Shown here piece by piece: positions 22,702 through 30,421 of a stretch of DNA of 64,000 nt. Both the position numbers and the translations under genes were made by a program. The notes beneath the pieces were generated by a model. The model had not been told where the DNA came from. It did not search any database and saw nothing but the letters and a program-made list of their open reading frames with translations. This DNA comes from Onchidella celtica. Lineage: Eukaryota; Mollusca; Gastropoda; Systellommatophora; Onchidiidae. Positions within the stretch are counted from its first letter, which is position 1, and every line of letters begins with the position of its first letter. Where the stretch lies: positions 46,018,152-46,082,151 of the forward strand of contig OZ007575.1 of assembly GCA_963931925.1 (NCBI GenBank). The letters are read 5' to 3'.

Positions 22702-24514
22702 ATGCTCCCTATTACAGTACGGCTTTTGGCTTTTGAAACTTACAATCTGTCCGTCCACAAGAGTGAACGGAATACTGGATTGTGCTTGCTTAAGTTCACT
22801 AAGACATGGAGATCGTCTATATCTAGCTCTCTCGAGAGTACAGTTTAACTTGTTCACTGCCTGTCTAGGTTCTCACGCCTCACTCTGGTTGAGGTCCTAC
22901 GAAGACACCTCATAGAGGATGCATTCCTATCTGTGACCAACTTTAACTGGAGCTGGGCTCTTTTATACCTCTCAGCGGGCCGCCGGCGAGTTGCTATGCA
23001 GCTACCATTTCATTGGCTGATTCGCCTTAACTACCAACATGACCAGTTCGGCCGTAATCCTTAGCTCACCGCCCCCCCCCCCCGCCACCCGACCCAAATC
23101 GCGAACAACAATTCTGCACTCCGTGAACTCCTAGCCTCACCTAAAAATAGGTCGACTCATGACAGTAAAAACCATAGAAGCCAAATGAGGTCATCATGAA
23201 AGGTCGAAATAAATCAAAAAATATATTTTTTTGAAAAATAAACAATTTTAGTATCGGTTTTTGTCCAAGTCGTGATCTGAGTATCAATTTTAACCTGTGT
23301 AAACATTTTGAAGCTTTAACTTTGAGCGATTTCTAATGATGCCAAGGATCGGCAAGTTCTGAATTATATTTATTGTGCTGATTGAAAAATTGATCTATTT
23401 TTTATTGATTGATGATTGATAATAGTGCTTTATAAATAATTGAGAAATTCATTTCTAAATGTAAGGCCAGTAAATCATGTAGAACACGTTGATTGTAAAT
23501 GTGACGAAAGTCCACAAGTACATACACACTGTGCTGTAAGTTCACACTAACAGTTTTGCAGGTGAACATCTAATTCACGGTTCGAGAACTGTTTCAAAAA
23601 AACTCTTCTTTTTTTTCAGAAAAGACACTCCTAAACTTCAGTTCAAGCAGCAGCCCATTACAAATCTTTTCTTATTGTTTGTTTTTTACTTCCAGACTAC
23701 GATATAACATTAGGAATGTTAGATAAATTGACAGGCATGGGCAACGCTTTCATAATGGCCAAAAGAGGTTCTCCTTTCATTCGGGAATGGTATGCGGAGT
23801 ATAGTCACTACAGAAGAGAATGGGGCTGGAATTCGCTAAAGGTAATCAGATATTAATATTATTCAGTGGCTACTTGGGCACTTTGCCAAGTTTGGATTTT
23901 ATTTGGATTGTACACATTTCAGAAAATGTTATGGTTAGGGTTAGAACTAGATTTATTTAGAAAGCCACAATGATCTTTTCGTTGATGAAAGAGCTACAAT
24001 AAGTTGTGGGTAACGGATCACAAATAAGCTTATTTCAAGTAGCACCCATCCTTCCATATTATTGATACGACACACATGGTGTCGAGTCCACTATTTTTCA
24101 AATGTTTTTTAGCATATAAAGAAATAATTTTGCTTTAGTGCATTCTGGCGGGTAGAGTGTTAAGGGTAAGATTCAGAGCTCATAATGTTACGAATGAAAA
24201 CACACTCCCCGGGCTTTGCTTTCCCATCAAGTTAATTCCATTTGATTTATTTTCATCAGGTTCCTCAAAAGATGTGGCTCAAGAATTCCAGTCGTGTTCA
24301 TATGGAATCTGAAAGACTTTACAGGCCCAACTGGTTTGAAAACTACTTGTTATTCAATAGAAGTGATTACCCTTGGCGCAACAAATATGCTTGTCATGTG
24401 TGGAGCCAAAAGACCCCACTACCAAGATCACTGGACGACGTTCAAACTTCTAATACGACGGTTGCACAAATATTCCGTCACGTCCTGTACGGAGATTCCA
24501 GACCAAGAACATAA
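10768..24514 (+). CDS. A4GNT-like type II Golgi glycosyltransferase gene, exon 1 interrupted by nested transposons
   Basis: Five coding pieces (10768-11277, 18792-18862, 19878-20035, 23696-23841, 24260-24514) total 1140 nt, exactly 380 codons including stop, with every internal junction in phase. The predicted 379-residue protein has a short basic cytoplasmic tail, one hydrophobic anchor at about residues 13-30, an acidic stem, a PRIVYFIIFGSYNFKFVHY segment that opens the catalytic domain, the family block SDIVRL-x5-NGGIYLDAD (metal-binding D233-A-D235), and a C-terminal alpha-1,4-glycosyltransferase region. Length fits the family (about 340 residues in vertebrate A4GNT). It should transfer a sugar from a nucleotide donor to a glycan in the Golgi; donor and acceptor cannot be read from sequence. 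The insertion in exon 1 creates a stop (TAG at 11278), so this allele is probably non-functional unless the insertion is polymorphic. Confidence 0.85.
11278..11293 (+). repeat. 5' LTR, left fragment (16 bp)
   Basis: TAGAGGATTATCATTT matches the first 16 bases of the 3' LTR at 18573. The last four bases, ATTT, are duplicated at 15930-15933 by the nested transposon. Confidence 0.9.
11470..11560. repeat. Left subterminal inverted motifs of the Sola-like element
   Basis: CGCGTATACTATTGTAAGTC and its partner ACCATAGTATACGCG form an inverted pair, followed by GGACTTACAATAGTTTACA. They share the ACTAT-G-TAA core with the terminal repeat (AAACTATGGTAACTC). Comparable copies lie at 15586-15600, 15622-15655, 15682-15712 and 15731-15746. 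They look like multiple transposase-binding sites. Confidence 0.6.
11846..12454 (+). pseudogene. Peptidase C76/OTU-like cysteine protease domain, frameshifted
   Basis: The open frame gives 202 residues with HAILIIGSDTPAFSSAIIKD, then YHIFDPHSRNLAGM and EVKEYLLSLATSLG. The F-D-P-H-S-R-N motif (His-Asp type active-site region) after an S-A-I-I-K-D-x-x-x-Y strand resembles the herpesvirus-tegument-like peptidase C76 domains common in invertebrate mobile elements. Just upstream, another frame gives WNTHDLDQILFHGDK, matching the expected W-x-T-x-D-x-D-x-IL-x-x-GD pattern, so a frameshift near 11880 has broken the gene. The catalytic Cys region is not clearly visible. Confidence 0.55.
12702..14798 (+). 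pseudogene. Sola-like transposase, broken by frameshifts and a repeat insertion
   Basis: The first frame (12702-13802) has a basic N-terminal region, a zinc-binding-like segment (NPSKDRCDFC) and a Lys/Glu coiled region ending in CFDLQEVL. Other frames continue with FYKRKLNTFNLSLYDLGR, WHEGIAARGSNEIGSCVF, FVTLYVDSRG-x-QNRNKYF, GHSKNENLNVHATIERVSK, DIYTTPQWAGII, a repeat insertion at about 14200-14385, then ECFFDFK-like and KYTDLQSLCKAQIIP. The expected catalytic Asp motifs (VDSRGVQNRNK and the GHSKNE...H..IE block) are visible. At least three frameshifts plus the repeat insertion make it inactive. Superfamily assignment is from motif memory. Confidence 0.65.
14200..14385 (-). repeat. Dispersed short repeat inserted in the transposase
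   Basis: Shares GTTGTATGT-x-GC-AAGCC, AGAAATAAAACCCAAAC and a GACAAAGGC...GCCGAAAA-type hairpin with copies at 41945-42070, 44035-44150 and 44275-44440. It interrupts the transposase reading between the TTPQWAGII and DFKQIAGHL segments, so it inserted after the transposon arose. The family is not recognised by name; it is SINE- or MITE-like. Confidence 0.6.
15893..15929 (-). repeat. Right terminal inverted repeat of the Sola-like element
   Basis: This is the exact reverse complement of 11294-11330 over 37 bases. It is followed by the target duplication ATTT and then the rest of the 5' LTR. Confidence 0.92.
15930..16131 (+). repeat. 5' LTR, right fragment
   Basis: Includes the duplicated ATTT followed by 198 bases that match 18589-18786. 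Together with the 16-bp left fragment it reconstitutes a 214-bp LTR. It contains an AATAAA at about 16083 suited to polyadenylation. Confidence 0.92.
16150..16560 (+). pseudogene. Gypsy gag N-terminal part, truncated
   Basis: Begins 18 bp after the LTR. It has a C-x-x-x-x-C...H zinc-finger-like start (KCPAPSC...HERTAH), then EKVRRPSISASGTSEEWAYF, QATKLSGPDI and ECCDDVLRRDLTRS. These are typical of gag in the invertebrate gypsy family whose pol carries ADTGCQSCLAG. Homology ends at IKSLAV (residue 137); the next bases belong to the inverted pol, so the rest of the capsid and the zinc knuckle are lost. Confidence 0.8.
16558..18439 (-). CDS. Gypsy pol fragment: protease, reverse transcriptase, partial RNase H (inverted inside its own element)
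   Basis: An uninterrupted frame of about 628 residues on the minus strand. The aspartic protease site is D90-T-G (VADTGCQSCLAG). RT motifs follow: KSGKPRRTVDFQALN, the first catalytic Asp at FDAWNGYHS (D364), and VVDD (D426-D427) in place of the usual YVDD. RNase H begins with CLATDYSKEGIG (D574) and stops just after SAESRYAPIEGEAL. The rest of RNase H and all of integrase are missing. The frame is on the strand opposite gag and opposite to the direction defined by the LTRs and polypurine tract, so the internal region has been inverted. The intact frame indicates little time since rearrangement. Confidence 0.88.
18555..18572 (+). promoter_or_regulatory. Polypurine tract upstream of the 3' LTR
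   Basis: AAGACTT followed by twelve G and CA directly precedes the 3' LTR start at 18573. In LTR retrotransposons this primes plus-strand DNA synthesis, and it confirms that the element's own orientation is plus. Confidence 0.75.
18573..18786 (+). repeat. 3' LTR (214 bp, intact)
   Basis: Starts TAGAGGATTATC and ends GTAGTCATTTA, followed by CTATT (target duplication). It preserves the pre-insertion site of the nested transposon (ATCATTTATTATG). It has AATAAA near 18738. Confidence 0.93.
18792..18862 (+). CDS. Coding exon 1, 3' part (after insertion)
   Basis: Directly follows the second CTATT. It reads YVIGDQHPVGKWWQKVLRDV in the same phase as the frame ending at 11277, and closes at the donor AG/GTAAATAA (18863). 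The GD-x-x-P-x-GKWW pattern is the expected strand after the N-terminal catalytic segment of this glycosyltransferase family. Confidence 0.9.
18863..19877 (+). other. Intron 1
   Basis: Bounded by GTAAATAA and TTTCAG. It contains a minus-strand GGTTCAAATC B-box-like motif near 19448-19457 (weak SINE evidence) and otherwise ordinary AT-rich sequence. Confidence 0.75.
19878..20035 (+). CDS. Coding exon 2 with the DxD motif
   Basis: The acceptor TATGTTTCAG and donor TTTTAG/GTGAGC bound 158 nt. The first base completes an Arg codon from exon 1. Encodes FLFREVPTNISNKSIPF, then SDIVRLQVMY and NGGIYLDADMLVL; the D-A-D coordinates the metal and nucleotide-sugar diphosphate in GT-A fold enzymes. Confidence 0.93.
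20612..20694 (+). repeat. (CT)n microsatellite in intron 2
   Basis: About 80 bases of nearly pure CT followed by a short TGTG stretch. It lies about 300 bases left of the LTR-like pair. Confidence 0.95.
20986..22197 (+). mobile_element. LTR-like block 1 (no internal domain)
   Basis: Starts TGTCACGAGTGGAG and ends CTCCACTCGTGACA, an inverted 14-bp terminus of the TG...CA type. It resembles the solo LTR at 29051-30291 at the start (TGTCACGAG...GAGTTATG) and in overall size (1212 bp). No matching 5-bp flanks are seen (ACTAA versus GTGGG), because it abuts block 2 directly. No coding domain is present. Confidence 0.6.
22198..23164 (+). mobile_element. LTR-like block 2, 5'-truncated
   Basis: Begins GTGGGGATATAGCACCC, corresponding to about base 25 of the related solo LTR (TTGGGGATCTAGTGAC), and ends GACTCATGACA like it. 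Shared interior landmarks include GTCAGACCTGTGGGGCC (GTCAGGCCTACCGGGCC in the solo LTR), CTTTTATAC and CATTGGCTGA/CATTGGCCGA. A (CT)n array lies at 22641-22699. Blocks 1 and 2 lie head-to-tail with nothing between them. Confidence 0.55.
23696..23841 (+). CDS. Coding exon 3
   Basis: The acceptor TTACTTCCAG and donor CTAAAG/GTAATC bound 146 nt. With the last G of exon 2 it reads DYDITLGMLDKLTGMGNAF then IMAKRGSPFIREWYAEYSHY and WGWNSLK. The G-N-x-F-I-M-A-x-x-x-x-P-F block is the usual acceptor-side segment of the family. Ends in phase 0. Confidence 0.92.
23842..24259 (+). other. Intron 3
   Basis: GTAATCAG to TTTTCATCAG. Its last 59 bases match the left edge of the window, showing that the duplication extends into this intron. 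Confidence 0.85.
24260..24514 (+). CDS. Coding exon 4 (last)
   Basis: Phase 0 entry after TTTTCATCAG. Encodes VPQKMWLKNSSRVHMESERL to GDSRPRT and stop TAA (24512-24514), 84 residues. It contains RPNWFENYL and YACHVW, the C-terminal hallmarks of the family. Confidence 0.92.
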   Translation, partial: VPQKMWLKNSSRVHMESERLYRPNWFENYLLFNRSDYPWRNKYACHVWSQKTPLPRSLDDVQTSNTTVAQIFRHVLYGDSRPRT

Positions 24515-24887
24515 GGCTGATAATAATAGCAATGGTGTACATTTATATAGCGTCTCTTTCTACAAATTGGGACTAAGGCTCTTTACAGTGTAATAGTAAC
24601 AACTCTTTCTCTCTCTCTGCAGTGAACATATAAATTTAATCTACTTTAAGGCTGTTCAAAAACCATACATGGCGTAAGGGAGACATTATCAGTCAGTCCG
24701 GAGACTTTTCGATAGTGGACTAACTTTAGCTCTATTCTGAACTTCTCGAATGAAGAATAATGAAGAATGCTTGTGTGGCCCATAGATTTCTGAAAGGCCT
24801 TTGGGGGATTAATAATTCAATTAGATTTTCTGGAATTATCTTCGAAACTCCTACAACAAAGGAATTACATTCTGTGTGAGCCTGCCT

Positions 24888-25247
24888 TAGATGTTGCATG
24901 TTCCTGTTTGCATTTTTAAATAGTAAACAGCAGCGTTGTTCTGAAATGATTGGAGCTTATTTTAGTTCATCAGTCTGAATGCCTGGCAGGGGTGAGTTAC
25001 AGTAATCCAGCCTGGGGAGAATGAAATGAAGGCTGGTACTAGAGTTTTGGTAGCATTTACAATTAGATAAGATTTTATTTGAGCAGTCTTTCTCAGTTCT
25101 GCAAAGGTGCCTTTTACGACATGAATAATAATAATAATAACAATGTGATGTCCAAAATGACACTTGAGATTTTAGTGATATAACTGTTGCTAATAACGTC
25201 AGCAAGACGATTGACCTGACACCCCAACCATCAAAAAATATTAACAA
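24888..25247 (-). pseudogene. CR1/Rex-like LINE RT scrap (copy B)
   Basis: Duplicate of the scrap at 690-1049, with the same PRLDYCNSPLPGIQ segment and the same frameshift, so it was already decayed before the duplication. Confidence 0.7.
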
Positions 25248-26269
25248 TTAAGATAATGCAGAGTGACTATTTGGACCATATTATTATGTCCAGCTGGTGT
25301 ATAGACTTGTTTTGAAGTTGTCCAAGATTATTAGCCCGCCTTAGAATTAGATCGATTATAATAAATCTGAACGGGCAATAACTACATCCAACACCAGACA
25401 ATTAAATCTAAGTTAGATCTAGATCACACATACAAAAACATAATCTATCCACATAGTGTATAAAACATTCTGTCACATTTTCGGCCACTCTTATTCGCAG
25501 ACGTCTGCGAAAAAGATCGGAATGTTATTCGCAGATGGATTTTCGGTTTTGTGATATTTATTCAGGGGGAGCTCCTTTAGATCACAATTCTGGCTTGTTT
25601 TGTTGAATAATTAGGCTCTTCACTGGGTAAGACAGCTCGATTCGGATTAACGCATGATGTTTCCTACGGGAATGATGCACCAGGTTGTCTTTTTTTTTTT
25701 TTTCCATCGATACTTGTCGGTTGACGTGTAACCGGTAGCATGCTAAGTAAACTCGCCTGCTGACTTGGTAAAGGGGAGGGGGGGGGGGAGGGAGTGTTCG
25801 AATCTCCGTAAAAGATGACTTTTTGGTGTTGTTGTTACTTTTTTCTGCGAATAAGCACTTCATTTGATGCAATTAATGTCTTAGTATACAGGGCCGGGAT
25901 AATGCCAAGTGATGCCTTAAGCACCGTCCATTCTTGGTGACCCTCGACCCTCAGATTGGCAGGACATTCTCAGTGAAATATTAGATTCAAAATTCAGTTT
26001 TCTTACAGCCAGACCTCACAACTTTTTCTTGTTGGTTTTTTTTTTTTTATCAAGTAGGTGAGATATTTAAAACGGCGAGGCTTATCCGCCAGCAAATACT
26101 TCAATCATTTCATTTATTGTAGGGGGCCCTTTTTGTGGACCTTGGTTCAGCTGGACCATTAATTACAGTTTTGCACCATGATGGTTCATGGTAAATGGGA
26201 TAATGAAACATTTCTGTGGTACAGCCCCCCCCCCCCCCAATCCCTTTTTTCCCCTCTGAGCAGGTACTT

Positions 26270-26560
26270 ATTTTCTTCTTCTTCTTCTTTAAGCCTCTTG
26301 ATTCCTTGAGGAACATAGGGCCGCAACAACACTCCTCCAACGTATGCGGTTCTGACAGGTCCTCCTTAGCTCGGTCCACGTCATTTGGGCTGCCTTCACC
26401 TCAGCATCGATACTCCTACGCCAAGTCCGTTTTTGGTCGACCCATTTTCCGCCTCCCTTGTGCATTCCAGACCAGAGCCTGCCTGATGAAGTTGGATTCC
26501 GGCTTTCGTAACGTGTGGCCGATCCATCCCCATTTCCTTTTCTTTACCTCATCGTATTTG
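26270..26560 (-). pseudogene. RTE-like LINE ORF2 C-terminal tail (copy B)
   Basis: Duplicate of 4305-4580 with the GKRR-MGRP-type segment and the same disruptions. It is preceded (on plus) by a C-run and a TTC array. Confidence 0.7.
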
Positions 26561-27554
26561 TTTTCTTAATGGTTAATCCAGGCGTGGTCGTATAGCCCGA
26601 AAAGATGGAAGAAAATATCTGATTAATCAAATGTCTTCCTTAAGGCACTCTACACACAATTTCTCTCTTCATATTTCAAGTAATGTGAGCTTCAGCTTGT
26701 TTACACTTACTTGAACTTTATTATTTTTTCATTGTAGGGACCAATGGGATGATATTTCTTCTGAAAGCTTTAAGTAACTCTGGGTTGGCCGTTTCAACAC
26801 AGCTTGCGTAAGAAATAACATTGATCAATGTCATTCAAGCAATAGAGATGTGCAGTTTATGAAATTATTGCTTTGTTTGTTATTTGTGTTCCCGAGAAGA
26901 GTCTTATGGGATTAGCAGCTGCTGAAGTGCATGAGAAAATATTGAAGATCTATATGTATGCACAGCTGGCGTTGGTAATGTTGATCAGTGTTGTCAAATA
27001 CAGTTTTAAGGGGCGGAGTCTTTATTCTTGGTGCCAGGAAGATGATTTTAATCAGAAATAACAAGGGTCATAGAATGTGAAGAAAAACATTGCGAAAATT
27101 AGGAAAGTTGTCGGCTGCTATGGTTGCACCGGCCATACTGGATTTTGTTTACACATATTTTAACTAACCTCTCATTTAAAATTGTCATTTCAATTAAATT
27201 AAAAGGAATTGGTATGCTTGTCGGAATTATTGATTTATTTAGTTATTTTTCTTTCAAACCAATTTTCATGAGAAATTAAAATTTAACAAGGATATATTTC
27301 TTTCTTAATTTTACATTAAGGTTTTGATGGGAAACTCCGAAAAATAAACCGAATAACCTGTAAATTTCTGTAGATCTACCATCCCAGACAGTGGCACGTA
27401 ATCGAGAAGAGAATAGCTCTCTTGTGTCCCTGCATGATATGTATGTCTAATATGAAGATAAAATCAGGGTACCAGGCATGGCCTACATTCTCTCTCAATC
27501 GACTAGTGGGGGCTCTTCTTCTCATAACGCAAACATTTGTGTGGTTGTTGTTGT

Positions 27555-28870
27555 TCTTCTTCTTCTTCTTTTCTCCTCCTCCTTCTTCTTCTCCTTCTCC
27601 TCCTTCTCCTTCTCCTTCTCCTTCTCCTCCTTCTTCTCCTTCTCCTCCTTCTCCTCCTTCTTCTCCTTCTCCTCCTTCTCCTTCTCCTCCTTCTCCTCCT
27701 TCTACTCCTTCTCCTTCTCCTCCTTCTTCTCCTTCTTCTCCTTCTCCTCCTTCTTCTCCTTCTCTTCCTTCTCCTTCTCCTCCTTCTTCTCCTTCTCCTC
27801 CTTCTCCTTCTCCTCCTTCTCCTCCTTCTTCTCCTTCTCCTCCTTCTTTTCCTCCTTCTCCTTCTCCTCCTTCTCCTTCTTCTCTCCTCCTTCTCCTTCT
27901 CCTCCTCCTCTTCCTTCTTCTTCTTCTCCTCCTTCTCCTTCTCCTCCTTCTTCTCCTTTTCCTCCTTCTCCTCCTTCTTCTTCTTCTCCTCCTTCTCCTT
28001 CTCCTCCTTCTCCTCCTTCTTCTCCTTCTCCTCCTTCTCCTCCTCCTTCTCCTTCTCCTCCTTCTTCTCCTTCTTCTCCTTCTCCTCCTTCTTCTCCTTC
28101 ATCTCCTTCTCCTCCTTCTCCTCCTTCTTCTCCTTCTCCTCCTTCTTCTCCTTCTCCTCCTTCTCCTCCTTCTTCTCCTTCTCCTCCTTCTTCTCCTTCT
28201 TCTCCTTCTCCTCCTTCTCCTCCTTCTTCTCCTTCGTCTCCTTCTCCTCCTTCTCCTCCTTCTCCTCCTTCTTCTGGTTCTCCTCCTTCTTCTCCTTCTT
28301 CTCCTTCTCCTCCTTCTTCTTCTTCTCCTCCTTCTTCTCCTTCTCCTCATTCTTCTCCTTCTTCTCCTTCTCCTCTTTCTTCTCCTTCTTCTCCTTCTCC
28401 TCCTTCTTCTCCTTCTTCTCCTCCTTCTCCTTCTTCTCCTTCTCCTTCTTCTCCTCCTTCTCCTCCTTCTTTTCCTTCTCCTCCTTCTTCCCCTTCTTCT
28501 CCTTCTCCTCCTTCTTCTCCTTCTCCTTCTCCTCCTTCTTCTCCTTCTCCTCCTTCTTCTTCTCATTCTCCTCCTTCTCCTTCTCCTTCTCCTTCTTCTC
28601 CTTCTCCTCCTTCTCCTCCTCCTTCTCCTCCTTCTTCTCCTCCTTCTCCTCCTCCTTCTTCTCCTTCTTCTCCTCCTTCTTCTCCTTTTTCTCCTTCTCC
28701 TTCTCCTCCTTCTTCTTCTCCTTCTCCTCCTTCTCCTTCTCCTCCTTCTTCTCCTTCTTCTCCTTCTCCTCCTTCTTCTCCTTCTCCTTCTCCTTCTCCT
28801 CCTTCTCCTTCTCCTTCTCCTTCTCCTTCTCCTTCTCTTCCTTCTCCTTCTCCTCCTTCTTCTTCTTCTT
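27555..28870 (+). repeat. Giant CTT/CCT polypyrimidine tract (~1.3 kb)
   Basis: Nearly pure pyrimidine strand built from CTT, CTC and CCT triplets, with only about half a dozen purines (TCTACTCC, CTTCTGGTTC, CTTCGTCTC, TTCATCTCC, CCTCATTC), followed by CAT repeats. All three plus frames and their minus counterparts stay open only because stop codons cannot form in such a tract; the long Ser/Pro, Leu, Phe/Ser, Arg and Lys/Glu frames are artefacts. Mirror symmetry makes it a strong candidate for triplex (H-DNA) formation. Copy A has only about 24 bp here. Confidence 0.97.
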
Positions 28871-29050
28871 CATCATCATCATCATTTTTTGCCATGGCGG
28901 CTGAAATTAGCATGGTCGCTAAGTTTGGTTGAAATCTAAAGAGTCGAATTGAAACTCTTGGCTAGACAGAAAATGGGATAAAATTGAAAATTTGGTGAGA
29001 GTGCAAATTCGAAGACGTCCGGTAAGACAGAGGAATAAGAATGTGATCCT

Positions 29051-30291
29051 TGTCACGAGCAGAGTTATGGTCTTGGGGATCTAGTGACTGCACGAGAGGC
29101 AGTTAACTCACACTCGGACACATACACACAAGAAATCATTAAATAACAAGAATATATGCTGTCAGGCCTACCGGGCCATAATATTACATAAAATATTAAT
29201 ATACAAAACAAAAGACAATAGAGGTATATTCAAAACAAAAATTCCAATAATTACTAACTTAACCTAACATATTTATGCAACTATGTTCCCTATCAAATGT
29301 AATGCAATCAATAGCCAAATGGTATATCATAAGAAACAAGATATTAATCTAAAGTAACAGTTGAGTCGCCACTGGCCAGTCGCCAGGCAAACTCTCAGAA
29401 ATAATACCAGATTCTCAAGGTTCACTGAAGGCTAGAAAAAGCCCAGTACATTCAAAGCCTACAGAAGCACAAATCGGCTTGTAGTTATTTAAGCAGCTTG
29501 TACATATAATTCTATACAGGTCCTCTCTCTAATATTCATATCATCAATATAAGTGGGCTCGTGTCGTAATGATTCACGAGCTAACACCACGCTCGTTCGG
29601 CGAGTCCAAGCTGTGGCTTTCTCTGACTTCCTATGAAGCTGTGGGTTTCCTTTTTATCTCTGAACTTCTATCATACCTAATGAATAAGATGAGTTACCGT
29701 TGGTCACGCCTAACTGGTAGGCGCGAACATCAAAAGAGCGCAGCGTGGACTCTTACAGGTCAGTCCACTCAGACCTTTCTTTCTACTCAGTCAGTCCGAT
29801 GGCAAAGGACTTTTAGTCTTCAGACCACACGGTTCAGGTACTGGACAACCGGAGATACTTCACGAAACGATGCTTCTCTCGTCTGTATTCAATGAATTTC
29901 AACGTTACACGATGTTTTATACTATCCAATTACCCGGCAGGGCTAGTCCGCTGGCAAAATTAGTTCAGCAATCTCATTGGCCGAAACCTTCAACCATTTT
30001 GAATGTAGGAATATAGTTTGCACTATTCTACCAGCCAGTTAACGTGCAAAAACTTGTCTAGTCATAATTAACAATGTCAACTATCCCCACCTTGTCTCAC
30101 CCCTACTGCCTTACTTCTAATCACGCACATTAAAACCGAAAAGCGTGAATCTAATAGTTTAACTTTGCAATTCCTTACTCACAAACAATAATTCGCGAGG
30201 ACTGTTCAAGGCCACCAGCCAATTTCTCATGGCCCTGGTAAAAAAAACAACTCACGCCCCGCGTGAATTTTAATTAACTAGACTCATGACA
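29051..30291 (+). mobile_element. Solo LTR with 5-bp target duplication
   Basis: A 1241-bp block starting TGTCACGAGCAGAG and ending GACTCATGACA, flanked by ATCCT on both sides (29046-29050, 30292-30296). The undisturbed site with one ATCCT is present in copy A at 5853-5857. TG...CA ends, a 5-bp duplication, no coding capacity and a related pair in intron 2 identify it as a solo LTR, left after recombination between two LTRs. It inserted after the segmental duplication. Confidence 0.88.
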
Positions 30292-30421
30292 ATCCTGATA
30301 GAAATGATGAGTACTTATTGTGTGGTGCGTTTGTTTGAGGAAGTTTTGGGATTGTTTCTGTCTGCATTCAACTCTTGGAATCGGGTTTGGTCGTTTTACC
30401 GTGGATATGCCCAAATTTAAT

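Larger units (their letters stand above)
20036..23695 (+). other. Intron 2, filled with LTR-like blocks and microsatellites
   Basis: Begins GTGAGC and ends TTACTTCCAG. It holds a SINE fragment (about 20268-20320, GCCCGGCGTCAAGCCTGTTC), a long CT array and two adjacent LTR-like blocks (20986-23164). Confidence 0.85.
24201..30421. repeat. Segmental duplication, copy B
   Basis: Direct-repeat partner of 1-6253, similar except for indels. Unique to B are the solo LTR at 29051-30291 and expansion of a CTT tract to about 1.3 kb. Homology stops after CCCAAATTTAATCTGTG near 30421. Confidence 0.92.

Noticed and set aside
27503..28885. Arg-rich, Lys/Glu-rich and Leu-rich proteins of 115-505 residues
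   Set aside because: They are readings of one low-complexity CTT/CCT tract, open in nearly all frames because stops cannot form; the homologous tract in copy A is only 24 bp.
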